NCBI RefSeq assembly: GCF_900129795.1
Contig: NZ_FQWW01000005.1
Span: 186,001-250,000 of the forward strand
Direction: 5' to 3'
Origin: Flavobacterium sp. CF108
GTDB lineage: Bacteria > Bacteroidota > Bacteroidia > Flavobacteriales > Flavobacteriaceae
DNA: 64,000 nucleotides
How positions within the stretch are numbered: the stretch's first letter is position 1; each line of letters begins with the position of its first letter. Under the pieces are notes generated by a model. It saw only the letters and a program-made list of their open reading frames with translations, did not search any database and had not been told where the DNA came from. A program made the translations under genes and the position numbers. Shown piece by piece: positions 54,567-62,887 of the stretch.

Positions 54567-55514
54567 TTATTCCTTAGAAGCTAAATAACGTTCTGCGTCA
54601 AGTGCAGCCATACAACCAGTCCCTGCAGCAGTAATTGCCTGACGGTAAACGTGGTCTGCAGCATCTCCGGCTACGAAAACACCTGCTACATTTGTATTAG
54701 AAGTTCCTGGTGTATTTATGATATAACCTGTTTCGTCAAGAGTGATGTAATCTTTAAAGATATCTGTGTTTGGTTTGTGACCAATTGCTACAAAAAATCC
54801 TGTTGCAGGAATTTCAATAGTCTCACCAGTTGTTTTATTTAAAGCTTTAATAGCATGCACTACATTTGAATCTCCTAAAACTTCAACAGTATCGTGATTC
54901 ATTAAAATCTCAATATTTTCTGTTTTACGAACGCGTTCTTCCATAATTTTTGAAGCTCTGAATTTCTCACTTCTTACTAACATTGTTACTTTTTTACAAA
55001 GTTTAGATAAGTAATGTGCTTCTTCGCAAGCAGAATCTCCTGCTCCAACAATTACAACTTCTTGGTTACGGTAGAAAAATCCGTCGCAGACAGCGCAGGC
55101 AGAAACTCCGCCTCCCATATTTAAATAGTGCTGCTCTGATGGTAATCCTAAATATTTAGCTGTAGCACCTGTAGAAATAATAACAGTTTCACAGTGCAAT
55201 TCGATTGAATCGTTAATCCAAACTTTATGAATATCTCCAGAAAAATCAACCTTTGTAGCCCAGCCATCACGAATATCAGCACCAAAACGTTTTGCTTGTT
55301 CTTGTAACTGAACCATCATTTCTGGTCCTGTAACACCATCAACATAACCAGGGAAATTTTCTACTTCATTAGTCGTTGTCAATTGACCTCCAGGCTGCAT
55401 ACCTTGATATAAAATCGGATTCATGTTTGCTCTGGCAGCATAAATAGCTGCAGTATAACCTGCAGGGCCAGAACCTATAATAAGGCATTTAATTTTTTCG
55501 ATTGTATCTGACAT
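54567..55514 (-). CDS. trxB: Thioredoxin-disulfide reductase
   Basis: 315 residues from the ATG at 55514, chosen because the upstream start at 55541 would be inside the promoter. FAD-binding GSGPAGYTAAIYAAR, the redox pair CAVCDGFF (C-x2-C), NADPH-binding VVIVGAGDSACEEA with SKLCKKVTMLVRSE, and the FAD closing motif GVFVAGDAADHVYRQAITAAGTG. It reduces thioredoxin using NADPH. Confidence 0.98.
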   Translation of the reverse strand: MSDTIEKIKCLIIGSGPAGYTAAIYAARANMNPILYQGMQPGGQLTTTNEVENFPGYVDGVTGPEMMVQLQEQAKRFGADIRDGWATKVDFSGDIHKVWINDSIELHCETVIISTGATAKYLGLPSEQHYLNMGGGVSACAVCDGFFYRNQEVVIVGAGDSACEEAHYLSKLCKKVTMLVRSEKFRASKIMEERVRKTENIEILMNHDTVEVLGDSNVVHAIKALNKTTGETIEIPATGFFVAIGHKPNTDIFKDYITLDETGYIINTPGTSNTNVAGVFVAGDAADHVYRQAITAAGTGCMAALDAERYLASKE

Positions 55515-55538
55515 AATGTGTATTGTTTTTTTGTGATG

Positions 55539-55546
55539 CAAATGTA
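55539..55546 (-). promoter_or_regulatory. -7 element of trxB
   Basis: TACATTTG followed by CATC on the minus strand, 24 bases before the ATG at 55514. Confidence 0.55.
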
Positions 55547-55629
55547 AACTTTATTATAAAAAATAACACCGAAAATAAATCTGAAATAGCTATGTTAAAA
55601 TAAGTTTTATTTATTTTCATTTTTTCCTT

Positions 55630-55657
55630 TTGTAAACAAATTTTATTTATATCTTTG
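55630..55657 (+). promoter_or_regulatory. Promoter of the tRNA-Pro locus
   Basis: TTG at 55630-55632, 17 bases, then TATCTTTG at 55650-55657: a consensus Bacteroidota promoter, 35 bases before the first tRNA-like copy. Confidence 0.7.
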
Positions 55658-55691
55658 CATCCGCTTTCGGGTACTACAACAAATACATCTT

Positions 55692-55769
55692 CGGGGTGTA
55701 GCGTAGCCCGGTTATCGTGTCCCGCTCTAAGGCGGGAAGACCACAGTAACGATCCATAAGCAAATGCTA
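55692..55769 (+). pseudogene. Degenerate tRNA-Pro copy
   Basis: The first ~26 bases match the real tRNA-Pro exactly (acceptor 5' strand and D-arm). An anticodon-like stem follows (CCCGC/GCGGG around TCTAAG), but the T-arm has lost GTTCGAATC and the 3' acceptor strand does not pair. It ends exactly where the true tRNA begins, giving a tandem period of 78 bases. Confidence 0.7.
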
Positions 55770-55844
55770 CGGGGTGTAGCGTAGCCCGGTTATCGCGCCT
55801 GCTTTGGGAGCAGGAGGCCGCAGGTTCGAATCCTGCCACCCCGA
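55770..55844 (+). tRNA. tRNA-Pro (anticodon TGG)
   Basis: 75 bases. Acceptor CGGGGTG pairs with CACCCCG, discriminator A. D-arm with TAGCGTAGCCCGGTTA, anticodon arm CCTGC-TTTGGGA-GCAGG with TGG at the anticodon, and T-arm GCAGG-TTCGAAT-CCTGC. No encoded CCA. A terminator follows within 3 bases. Confidence 0.95.
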
Positions 55845-55846
55845 CA

Positions 55847-55874
55847 AAGCCGAACAGAAATGTTCGGCTTTTTT
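55847..55874 (+). terminator. Intrinsic terminator of the tRNA transcript
   Basis: AAGCCGAACA, GAAA loop, TGTTCGGCTT, then four T. Confidence 0.92.
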
Positions 55875-55896
55875 GTTTTCTTTAATTTATTTCTCT

Positions 55897-56147
55897 ATGT
55901 TTTTCGTTTATATTCTTTAAGCGCTACAAAAGAAAAATTCTATATTAGCCAGACAAATGACATCGAGAATAGACTTAGAAGACATAATGCCAGGCAATCA
56001 TTATCTACAAAAAGTGGCGCACCGTGGAATATCATTTATACAATTCAACTAAATTCAAGATCTGAAGCAGTGGCTTTAGAAACTAAAATAAAAAAACGAG
56101 GCGCAAAAAGATATCTTCAAGATATAGATTTCGAGTATCAATTATAG
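55897..56147 (+). pseudogene. Frameshifted GIY-YIG nuclease gene
   Basis: The ATG at 55897 reads MFFVYIL and then a stop, but the next frame continues YSLSATKEKFYISQTNDIENRL and on to GAPWNIIYTIQL, AVALETKIKKRG, as in GIY-YIG URI-type nucleases (normal start MFFVYILYS). About five codons' worth of sequence is missing one base at the join. The YIG motif is also changed to YIS. I see it as a decayed single-domain nuclease. It lies between the tRNA-Pro terminator and another tRNA relic. Confidence 0.8.
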
Positions 56148-56212
56148 AGTAGTCTAGTTATCGCGTCCCGATTGGAAATCGGGAAGGCCGCAGGTTCGAA
56201 TCCTGCCAGCCA
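56148..56212 (+). pseudogene. tRNA-like relic lacking a 5' acceptor strand
   Basis: D-arm-like AGTCTAGTTATCGCG, anticodon-like stem CCCGA-TTGGAAA-TCGGG, and an intact T-arm GCAGG-TTCGAAT-CCTGC identical to that of tRNA-Pro. The upstream bases do not pair with the 3' end CCAGCCATA, so it should not fold as a full tRNA. The D-to-T-arm frame matches tRNA-Pro over most of its length. Confidence 0.7.
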
Positions 56213-56236
56213 TACAAAAGTCTTCTAAAAACAGTC

Positions 56237-56270
56237 AACCCCTCTTAAATCGTATAATTTAAGAGGGGTT
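56237..56270. terminator. Intrinsic terminator
   Basis: AACCCCTCTTAAAT and ATTTAAGAGGGGTT around a 6-base loop, flanked by T-rich sequence. It lies after the tRNA relic and before the convergent DUF4397 gene. Confidence 0.88.
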
Positions 56271-56325
56271 TCTCTTTATCTCACCCAATTATGGTTGAAA
56301 GAACTAGTTTTTAGTCCATACTATT

Positions 56326-57018
56326 TTAATTATGTGAAATCTGTTTGATTGTATATCCTGATGAAGAAGATCCTGCTATAAAAACGGTATAAACTTTTCC
56401 AGCAACAAAATCAGTTGCTTGTAGGGTTGCCAGATTTTCAGATCCCCCGCTGCTGCGTACTTGAATACCTAATAAACCTGCATTAATTTCAGAGTAACCA
56501 CTTTGACTGTAACGCGCAACATTTAAAGCAAGGTTATTGCCTTGAGCGTCAATAAAATCAACGTTTGCAGGAGCACCGCCACTTAAATGAATAAATTTGA
56601 CCTTAGCTTTCCCACTGGCTGGAGCGGTTATATTATCCTCATAAAGCCTCACTTCTGCATCATTTCTTGATTCACCTGTTAGATATACTGTATATCTTTT
56701 GTCATCATCCAGATCAAGTTCTTCTGAAGCATATAAATCATTATCATTTTCATCTCTAAACTGGCTTACCAGATTGTTTCCCACCGCTACATCATGATAC
56801 GACACCGAATGCTCTAGATAATCCAGATTACCAATATAAGGAATATTGGCCATAACAAATTTTTGAGAACCTGAGTTGGGCGCAGCATTTACAACTTTAA
56901 GGTGTGCTGAACCAAAAGGATCAACTTCATTATTATCACAAGATGATAAAAATATCAGGAATGTAATAGCCATTACCCTTACAGGAATTAATTTAATAAA
57001 GATTGTTTTAATTTTCAT
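56326..57018 (-). CDS. DUF4397-domain lipoprotein
   Basis: 230 residues. The lipobox is FLSSC near residue 27; the signal peptide is long if the first Met is used, and a Met at residue 16 is an alternative. The mature part has two Ig-like DUF4397 modules: HLKVVNAAPNSGSQKFVMANI and YTVYLTGESRNDAEVRLYEDN in the first, AKVKFIHLSGGAPANVDFID and VYTVFIAGSSSS in the second. Likely a surface protein; ligand unknown. Single gene. Confidence 0.9.
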   Translation of the reverse strand: MKIKTIFIKLIPVRVMAITFLIFLSSCDNNEVDPFGSAHLKVVNAAPNSGSQKFVMANIPYIGNLDYLEHSVSYHDVAVGNNLVSQFRDENDNDLYASEELDLDDDKRYTVYLTGESRNDAEVRLYEDNITAPASGKAKVKFIHLSGGAPANVDFIDAQGNNLALNVARYSQSGYSEINAGLLGIQVRSSGGSENLATLQATDFVAGKVYTVFIAGSSSSGYTIKQISHN

Positions 57019-57427
57019 AATTTTAAGTTTTACTTTGTTTTTATCCGATTACATATATTTTACCTTAATGGCAATTTTGTTGTTTTGATTTTTTAAAGTA
57101 ATCTTAAAATCAAAGACCGTTTTTTTTCATTTGAATCATTATTTAAATTTTAAGATATTGCTTGCGAAAGTAATAGGACAGTTTCTTAAGAGTCATAAAA
57201 AATAAAGTCAAACGGACAATTTTACGGGTGAAACGTTACGTAAGGAAAAAAAGATGCTTTTACTTGCCAATCAATAACAGGGGAATTTGTTTTGTTATTG
57301 CTTAATCTATCTTGCATTTTGGCATTTATAATCCATAATCATTTACTAGAAAGACTTTTTTTTTTGCAACAAACTGAAAACCAAATCAATCTCAAAATTC
57401 CTAATTTCTAAAATTTATCTCATTTAA

Positions 57428-57509
57428 AATATAGCCCGTGGTTTCAACTACGAGAAACGTATCATGAATAATATAATGCGTCCCCACGGTTGAAACCGTG
57501 GACTATATT
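57428..57509. repeat. REP-like imperfect inverted repeat
   Basis: Left AATATAGCCCGTGGTTTCAAC mirrors right GTTGAAACCGTGGACTATATT with few mismatches; the right arm also holds a perfect hairpin CCACGGTT-GA-AACCGTGG (57484-57501). Confidence 0.75.
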
Positions 57510-57516
57510 AAAAGAC

Positions 57517-57553
57517 AAAACCTCTGAAGACAATCGTCCTCCAGAGGTTTTTT
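57517..57553. terminator. Terminator of the beta-helix protein gene
   Basis: AAAACCTCTG and CAGAGGTTTT with a 15-base loop and T-run, 22 bases past the minus-strand stop at 57576. Confidence 0.75.
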
Positions 57554-57575
57554 ATTTCAAATATCTATATCTTAT

Positions 57576-59744
57576 TTATTTCTCCATATCAATATACGCA
57601 GGATACGATTCACGATTAGGCAAATTAAATTCTTCGTCGAAAGGCTGTGTACCTTCGCCATTATTGTATAATGCCACACGCTTTACACCAGTTGCTGTGC
57701 TTCCGCCAATACCATTAATAACATTTTGAATATTTCCCGGACCAGCAAAACGAGTAATACACATTTTCTCCAATTTCACATTTGGGTTATTAGGCGCTTC
57801 AAAGCCATTTTTTTTATTCACATTGCCATCAGTTCCTGTAAAAACGGCATAAGACCCCATTCCTATACTATGATAATCTTTTACAGTATTGGCTATTTTA
57901 AATGCTGCATAGCCATCAACTTTACCTCCTTGACAGCTCCAGCTTGCTTGATTTGGAGCATCGTATGGCGGTTCATTTTGGAAGAAATAAGTTCTGCCGC
58001 GTTCTCCTAACCATAAAACTTCATATTCCTGAAAATGTTCTGTAAACAGTGCATAAAGCGTAACATCATTCCCCGTAACGATAAGTCCGTTTTTACATCT
58101 GTCTCTTACCCAGCGTAGATCTCCGCCTTTCTGCGAACCATGATCAGCACGCCACAACCAGAAATGGTCGCCCACAACATTACTGCTGTTTATTTGCATA
58201 GCAGTATGTATTTGAATATTTTTTGACTGAACCCCGCCTACTCTACAAGTAATATCTGACAGCAAGATAGGATTTGCAGCATGGTCTGCTTTTGCTCCTT
58301 CTTCACCAATTCTAACCTGATACGTTGTACTATTAAATGAATCTGTAAGAAGTCCGGCAATGATAATTCCGTCCTTGTCATCAGCATAAATACATCCCCA
58401 AGTATTTTTCTCAGTAGGCTCTAATGTTACCGAAGCTATACCAGCACCCAAAAGAATCGCATCTTTTCTATTTACTTGGATAGGAGCATTCAACGCATAA
58501 TGCCCTGGAGTAAAAAACACATTTTTACCTGCTTTTAACGCATTATTGATTTCAACATCGGTGTCGCCTTCTTTAGCAACATACCAATCAGTAAGCAAAT
58601 CTTGAACTTTTCCTTTACCCATGTCTGTTGACGACCACGAAACTCCTACTCTATCTTTTTGCCATGCCGGAACAAACACTTTGTATTCACCATCGTTATC
58701 TATAAAAAGAAAAGGTTTTTCTCTTATAATAGGCGTATTAGGAATTGGAGAATTGGTATCATCTGCTTGCGGAGGATTAACGCAGCCTTGCCAAACCATA
58801 TTATAGGAACCGCCCATAGCTCCGGAACCAGAAGGAAAAATAGCATTTCTGGTATACCATTGCTGCTGTCCAGCCCAATTTGGTCTGTTTGATGTATAAT
58901 GAGTATCAGCAATAAAACCACCGCTGCCCCAAAAGTTGGTGTTTCCAATATCTGAAATATATTTCGAAGTACTTTCAATCAGCATTCTTCGTGCACTGGT
59001 TGATTGAGAAACTGTCCATGCAAAATCCCGCATTACTTCTACATTTTCTACAGAACGCCAAAATGTACACGTAGCATTTGCTCCGCCCGAAAGGTGAGGC
59101 CTTGTAAAAATAGAACCCAATTTAACGTCTGACGGCACTTTGCCCAAACCTCCAATGTGAGAATAAAACCCTAATTCTATTGAGTTAGCCTCTGCCGATG
59201 ATGCAGAACCCGATCCGCCTGAATCGTAAGTCTGACCATCAATATTTGTTTTTAAATAATATGCCTGACGTTTTGTTGTCCACTCACCATTTGCTCCACC
59301 CAAACCAATAGCACTAAATTGTGAATTAATATCAATTCGTGCGGTTTCAGCTTTTTCATATTTTCGATCGTAGAAATACATATTACTTCCAAAAATTTGA
59401 TTCTCTAACGAAAGCAGTATTGTTATATCGTTACGAGTTATTTTATAATAGTTCTCGTATTTATCTTTATTCCGTTTATTATCTGTAAAGGTTAATTTAG
59501 AAGTTGAGTTCACAGACACAAAATGGGATGCCAGACGACTTCCTCCTCTTGTAATCACATAATTTCCCGAAGAGCCAAATGCCGGCCACGATAATGTTAT
59601 GTTATGTTTTTTCTTGTTGTAAACAATTTTACCTTCTATTTTATTCTCTTGTACTTTTTTATTAGATGAATTGGATGGTGCAAAACTGCATAGAATCAGC
59701 ATAAACGCAAATGCAGTAAATACTGAGGTTAACTTTTTAATCAT
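57576..59744 (-). CDS. Secreted right-handed beta-helix protein (GH55/PL-like), function unsure
   Basis: 722 residues from the ATG at 59744, where the signal peptide MIKKLTSVFTAFAFMLILC begins. An N-terminal Ig/FnIII-like part (about 35-105: KHNITLSWPAFGSSGNYVITR) is followed by beta-helix regions (about 105-290 and 370-700). Helix turns include DVEINNALKAGKNVFFTPGHYAL, NRKDAILLGAGIASVTLEP and SNVVGDHFWLWRADHG. The two-helix layout recalls GH55 laminarinases and the group often mis-named adenylyl cyclase. Catalytic residues cannot be assigned. No SusCD genes are beside it. Confidence 0.65.
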   Translation of the reverse strand: MIKKLTSVFTAFAFMLILCSFAPSNSSNKKVQENKIEGKIVYNKKKHNITLSWPAFGSSGNYVITRGGSRLASHFVSVNSTSKLTFTDNKRNKDKYENYYKITRNDITILLSLENQIFGSNMYFYDRKYEKAETARIDINSQFSAIGLGGANGEWTTKRQAYYLKTNIDGQTYDSGGSGSASSAEANSIELGFYSHIGGLGKVPSDVKLGSIFTRPHLSGGANATCTFWRSVENVEVMRDFAWTVSQSTSARRMLIESTSKYISDIGNTNFWGSGGFIADTHYTSNRPNWAGQQQWYTRNAIFPSGSGAMGGSYNMVWQGCVNPPQADDTNSPIPNTPIIREKPFLFIDNDGEYKVFVPAWQKDRVGVSWSSTDMGKGKVQDLLTDWYVAKEGDTDVEINNALKAGKNVFFTPGHYALNAPIQVNRKDAILLGAGIASVTLEPTEKNTWGCIYADDKDGIIIAGLLTDSFNSTTYQVRIGEEGAKADHAANPILLSDITCRVGGVQSKNIQIHTAMQINSSNVVGDHFWLWRADHGSQKGGDLRWVRDRCKNGLIVTGNDVTLYALFTEHFQEYEVLWLGERGRTYFFQNEPPYDAPNQASWSCQGGKVDGYAAFKIANTVKDYHSIGMGSYAVFTGTDGNVNKKNGFEAPNNPNVKLEKMCITRFAGPGNIQNVINGIGGSTATGVKRVALYNNGEGTQPFDEEFNLPNRESYPAYIDMEK

Positions 59745-59936
59745 AAAAATTGTTTTTGGTTTAATAGTTTTTAGGGTTTCTAAAATAGTCATAATCTTTA
59801 ACCTGTATCTTTCAATTTTCTTATCAAAAACTATACAACGAGCTTAAATATGCCTTTTAATAACATAAATAAACCGTATACCATATTCTCATTTTTTTAT
59901 AATAGATTTTTTTTGCCCCCCAATAGAAATTAGAAA

Positions 59937-60338
59937 ATGAAAATAATACTACTCTATATTGCTTTAGCCTTTTCAGCAGCAGCCGCAGCACAAGAAAATT
60001 CAATTGATACAGATCCAAGCACTGAAAACGACCAATATATCTTATATAAAGAAAATGCGCATGCCTCTTATTATCATGATAAATTTAACGGAAGAAAAAC
60101 AGCAAGCGGTACAAGATTCAACAATGATGATTTGACTGCTGCCCATAAAAAACTTCCTTTTGGCACAAAACTCAGGGTCACAAACGAAAAAAATAACAAA
60201 TGCGTTATATTAGTAGTTACAGACAGAGGACCTTTTATTAAAGGAAGAGAAATTGACTTAAGCAAAAGGGCTTTTATGAACATTGCTTCAAATATAAAAA
60301 GCGGCTTAGTTTATGTAAAAATTGAGATTATAAAATAA
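59937..60338 (+). CDS. RlpA-like double-psi beta-barrel protein
   Basis: 133 residues. Signal peptide ends AAAAAQ. The barrel starts ASYYHDKFNGRKTASGTRFNNDDLTAAHKKLPFGTKLRV (read in pieces) and includes VVTDRGPFIKGREIDLSKRAF, the RlpA/expansin pattern with the conserved Asp. No SPOR domain, so it is a minimal form. RlpA proteins act on or bind septal peptidoglycan. Single gene, 274 bp before parA. Confidence 0.9.
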   Translation: MKIILLYIALAFSAAAAAQENSIDTDPSTENDQYILYKENAHASYYHDKFNGRKTASGTRFNNDDLTAAHKKLPFGTKLRVTNEKNNKCVILVVTDRGPFIKGREIDLSKRAFMNIASNIKSGLVYVKIEIIK

Positions 60339-60612
60339 AAACCCTGTTCATTATTTTTTATTATTGATATTTTAGAAAAGAAAACAGAATGAGATCATTT
60401 CTACAAAGCAAATTTTAAATTCGTTCGCTTTTACTGCAAAAACAACTTTCATCATGACCAAAATCTGGTCTGTAATTATACTCAAAACTCAAATTAATTT
60501 CTGCCGAACACGCACGAAACAACGATTAAGCGAAGTTTCATAAATGTTAACAAAATAGATTTTCAAAAACCATAAATAATTGTATTTTTACGGTTCAAAA
60601 TTCAGAAAATAA

Positions 60613-61380
60613 ATGGGCAAAATCATTGCGATTGCTAATCAAAAAGGAGGCGTTGGAAAAACTACAACATCTGTAAATCTTGCAGCCTCATTAGGTGTTT
60701 TAGAGAAAAAAGTATTATTGATCGATGCTGATCCTCAGGCTAATGCTACATCTGGCCTTGGAATTGACGTAGAATCTGTTGAACTTGGAACTTACCAAAT
60801 TCTTGAACATACAATAACACCCAAAGAAGCCATTTTAAAATGTTCGGCTCCAAATGTTGACGTGATCCCTGCTCACATTGACCTTGTTGCTATCGAAATC
60901 GAATTGGTCGACAAAGAAAACCGTGAGTATATGCTTAAAAAAGCATTAGAAGAAGCAAAAGAAGAATATGATTTCATCATTATCGACTGTGCGCCTTCAT
61001 TAGGTTTATTAACCTTGAATGCTTTAACAGCTGCCGACTCAGTAGTAATTCCAATTCAATGTGAATATTTTGCACTTGAAGGATTAGGGAAATTATTGAA
61101 CACTATAAAAAGTATTCAAAAAATTCATAACCCTGATCTTGACATTGAAGGATTATTACTTACAATGTATGATTCAAGATTACGTTTATCTAATCAGGTA
61201 GTTGAAGAGGTTCAAAAACACTTTAACGATATGGTTTTTGATACCGTTATTCAGCGAAATGTTAAATTAAGTGAAGCACCAAGTTTTGGAGAAAGTATCA
61301 TTAATTATGATGCTACAAGTAAAGGTGCGGTTAATTACATTAATTTAGCTCAAGAAATTATAAAGAAAAACAGTAAATAG
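60613..61380 (+). CDS. parA: Chromosome-partitioning ATPase ParA/Soj
   Basis: 255 residues. Deviant Walker A KGGVGKTTTSVNLA (starts near residue 10), Walker A' IDADPQANATSG, Walker B DFIIIDCAPSLG. This length and the absence of an N-terminal DNA-binding domain mark the chromosomal type. ATP-driven partner of ParB. A -7-like TATTTTTA lies about 25 bases upstream. Start of a conserved block with parB, DUF5683, dapB and lepB. Confidence 0.97.
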   Translation: MGKIIAIANQKGGVGKTTTSVNLAASLGVLEKKVLLIDADPQANATSGLGIDVESVELGTYQILEHTITPKEAILKCSAPNVDVIPAHIDLVAIEIELVDKENREYMLKKALEEAKEEYDFIIIDCAPSLGLLTLNALTAADSVVIPIQCEYFALEGLGKLLNTIKSIQKIHNPDLDIEGLLLTMYDSRLRLSNQVVEEVQKHFNDMVFDTVIQRNVKLSEAPSFGESIINYDATSKGAVNYINLAQEIIKKNSK

Positions 61381-61385
61381 TTTTT

Positions 61386-62288
61386 ATGACAAAAGCAATT
61401 AAAAAACAAGCCTTAGGAAGAGGATTATCAGCGTTATTAAAAGATCCGGAAAACGACATTACATCAGTAGAAGACAAAAATGCTGATAAGGTTGTTGGAA
61501 ATATTATTGAGCTTGAAATAAGTGCTATCGAAATAAATCCGTTTCAGCCTAGAAGCAATTTTAATGAAGAATCATTACGCGAATTAGCCACTTCTATTAA
61601 AGAACTTGGTGTAATTCAACCTATTACTGTTCGAAAATTAGACTTTAATAAATACCAGTTAATTTCTGGAGAACGTCGTTTACGTGCTTCAACTTTAGTT
61701 GGCTTAACTCATGTTCCGGCATACATTCGTATTGCTAATGACAATGAGTCCCTTGTTATGGCATTGGTTGAAAACATTCAGCGCCATGACTTAGACCCAA
61801 TCGAGATCGCACTTTCTTACCAGCGTTTAATTGACGAAATTCAATTAACACAAGAGCAAATGAGCGAGCGCGTTGGAAAAAAACGTTCTACAATTGCCAA
61901 TTATTTACGTCTTTTAAAACTGGATCCAATTATTCAAACTGGTATTCGCGATGGTTTCATTAGTATGGGACACGGCCGTGCTATTATTAATATTGAAGAT
62001 TTAGACGTACAGACTGATATTTACCAAAAAATCGTAAGTCAAAATTTGTCTGTTCGTGAAACTGAAGCTTTAGTTAAAAATTATCACGAAGGTCAGCAGC
62101 CAAAAGCAGAAGGAAAACCTAAAGCTGAATCTTCATTTGTGGTTAGAGAAACACAAAAAAATACTTTCAATGATTATTTTGGTTCGAAAGTTGATATAAA
62201 AGTCGCTGGTAACGGAAAAGGAAAAATCACAATTCCTTTTAATTCTGAGGCCGACTTTAATCGAATTATAAAATTAATAAACGGATAG
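61386..62288 (+). CDS. parB: Chromosome-partitioning protein ParB/Spo0J
   Basis: 300 residues. N-terminal ParA-binding segment KKQALGRGLSALLKD, the ParB/Srx CTPase core (about 45-135: INPFQPRSNFNEESLRELATSI, GERRLRAS) and the KorB-like helix-turn-helix (about 140-215: MSERVGKKRSTIANYLRLLKL). C-terminal dimerisation part after a Pro/Lys linker. Its stop codon shares one base with the next start. No parS site was found in the window. Confidence 0.97.
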   Translation: MTKAIKKQALGRGLSALLKDPENDITSVEDKNADKVVGNIIELEISAIEINPFQPRSNFNEESLRELATSIKELGVIQPITVRKLDFNKYQLISGERRLRASTLVGLTHVPAYIRIANDNESLVMALVENIQRHDLDPIEIALSYQRLIDEIQLTQEQMSERVGKKRSTIANYLRLLKLDPIIQTGIRDGFISMGHGRAIINIEDLDVQTDIYQKIVSQNLSVRETEALVKNYHEGQQPKAEGKPKAESSFVVRETQKNTFNDYFGSKVDIKVAGNGKGKITIPFNSEADFNRIIKLING

Positions 62289-62848
62289 TGAATAAAATTG
62301 TCCCCATAAGTCTATTGTTCTTTCTCATAGGAACCGTTTCTCTTTTTGCCCAGGTAAAAAAAGACACGGTTTTAGTCGTTAAAGACACAACTGCATTAAT
62401 AGAAATAGATCCGCTTACACCTGCAAAAGCAGCTTTTTATTCGGCTATTTTACCTGGTTTGGGTCAGGTATACAATAAAAAATACTGGAAAGTTCCGCTT
62501 GTTTACGGAGCAATTGGTACGAGTTTATACTTTTATATTGATAACAATAAAAAATATCATGATTATCGCGATGCCTACAAACGAAGACTTGAAGGCTATA
62601 ATGATGATAAATACCAATTTCTTGACGAAAGCAGACTTATTGCCGGTCAGAAATTTTATCAGCGAAACAGGGATTTATCTGCCTTATTTGTTGTTGGTTT
62701 TTATGTTTTAAATATTATCGATGCCAATGTTGATGCGGCTTTGATTCAATTTAACGTAAACGAAAGATTATCACTTCGTCCAGAAATTTACCCCGCCGAT
62801 GTAACATTTAAACCAAATGTCGGACTAACTTTTAATTATCGTTTTTAA
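62288..62848 (+). CDS. DUF5683-family membrane protein
   Basis: 186 residues from a GTG start that overlaps the parB TAG by one base. Signal peptide ends SLFAQ; then ALIEIDPLTPAKAAFYSAILPGLGQVYNKKYWKVPLVYGAIG is the DUF5683 pattern, with helices, and a final strand FNYRF. In this phylum it is found regularly between parB and dapB. Function unknown. Confidence 0.9.
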   Translation: MNKIVPISLLFFLIGTVSLFAQVKKDTVLVVKDTTALIEIDPLTPAKAAFYSAILPGLGQVYNKKYWKVPLVYGAIGTSLYFYIDNNKKYHDYRDAYKRRLEGYNDDKYQFLDESRLIAGQKFYQRNRDLSALFVVGFYVLNIIDANVDAALIQFNVNERLSLRPEIYPADVTFKPNVGLTFNYRF

Positions 62849-62887
62849 ATAGTTTCTTTTATTTAAAAACTCACAAATACATACAAA

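Larger units (their letters stand above)
57019..57575. other. Intergenic region with REP-like palindrome
   Basis: 557 bp without a supported gene. Left half: A/T-rich upstream region of the DUF4397 gene. Right part: the palindrome at 57428-57509 and a terminator at 57517-57553. Confidence 0.6.

Noticed and set aside
55489..55839. Minus-strand ORF opposite the tRNA-Pro locus, 116 residues
   Set aside because: It is the reverse complement of the tRNA and its degenerate copy, with no promoter or family; a well-known false gene type at tRNAs.
56148..56212. A second functional tRNA with anticodon GGA (Ser)
   Set aside because: The T-arm is intact but there is no 5' acceptor strand and no long variable arm as tRNA-Ser needs.
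60339..62288. parS site or replication origin near parAB
   Set aside because: No GTTTCACGTGAAAC-like site or DnaA-box cluster could be seen in the region.
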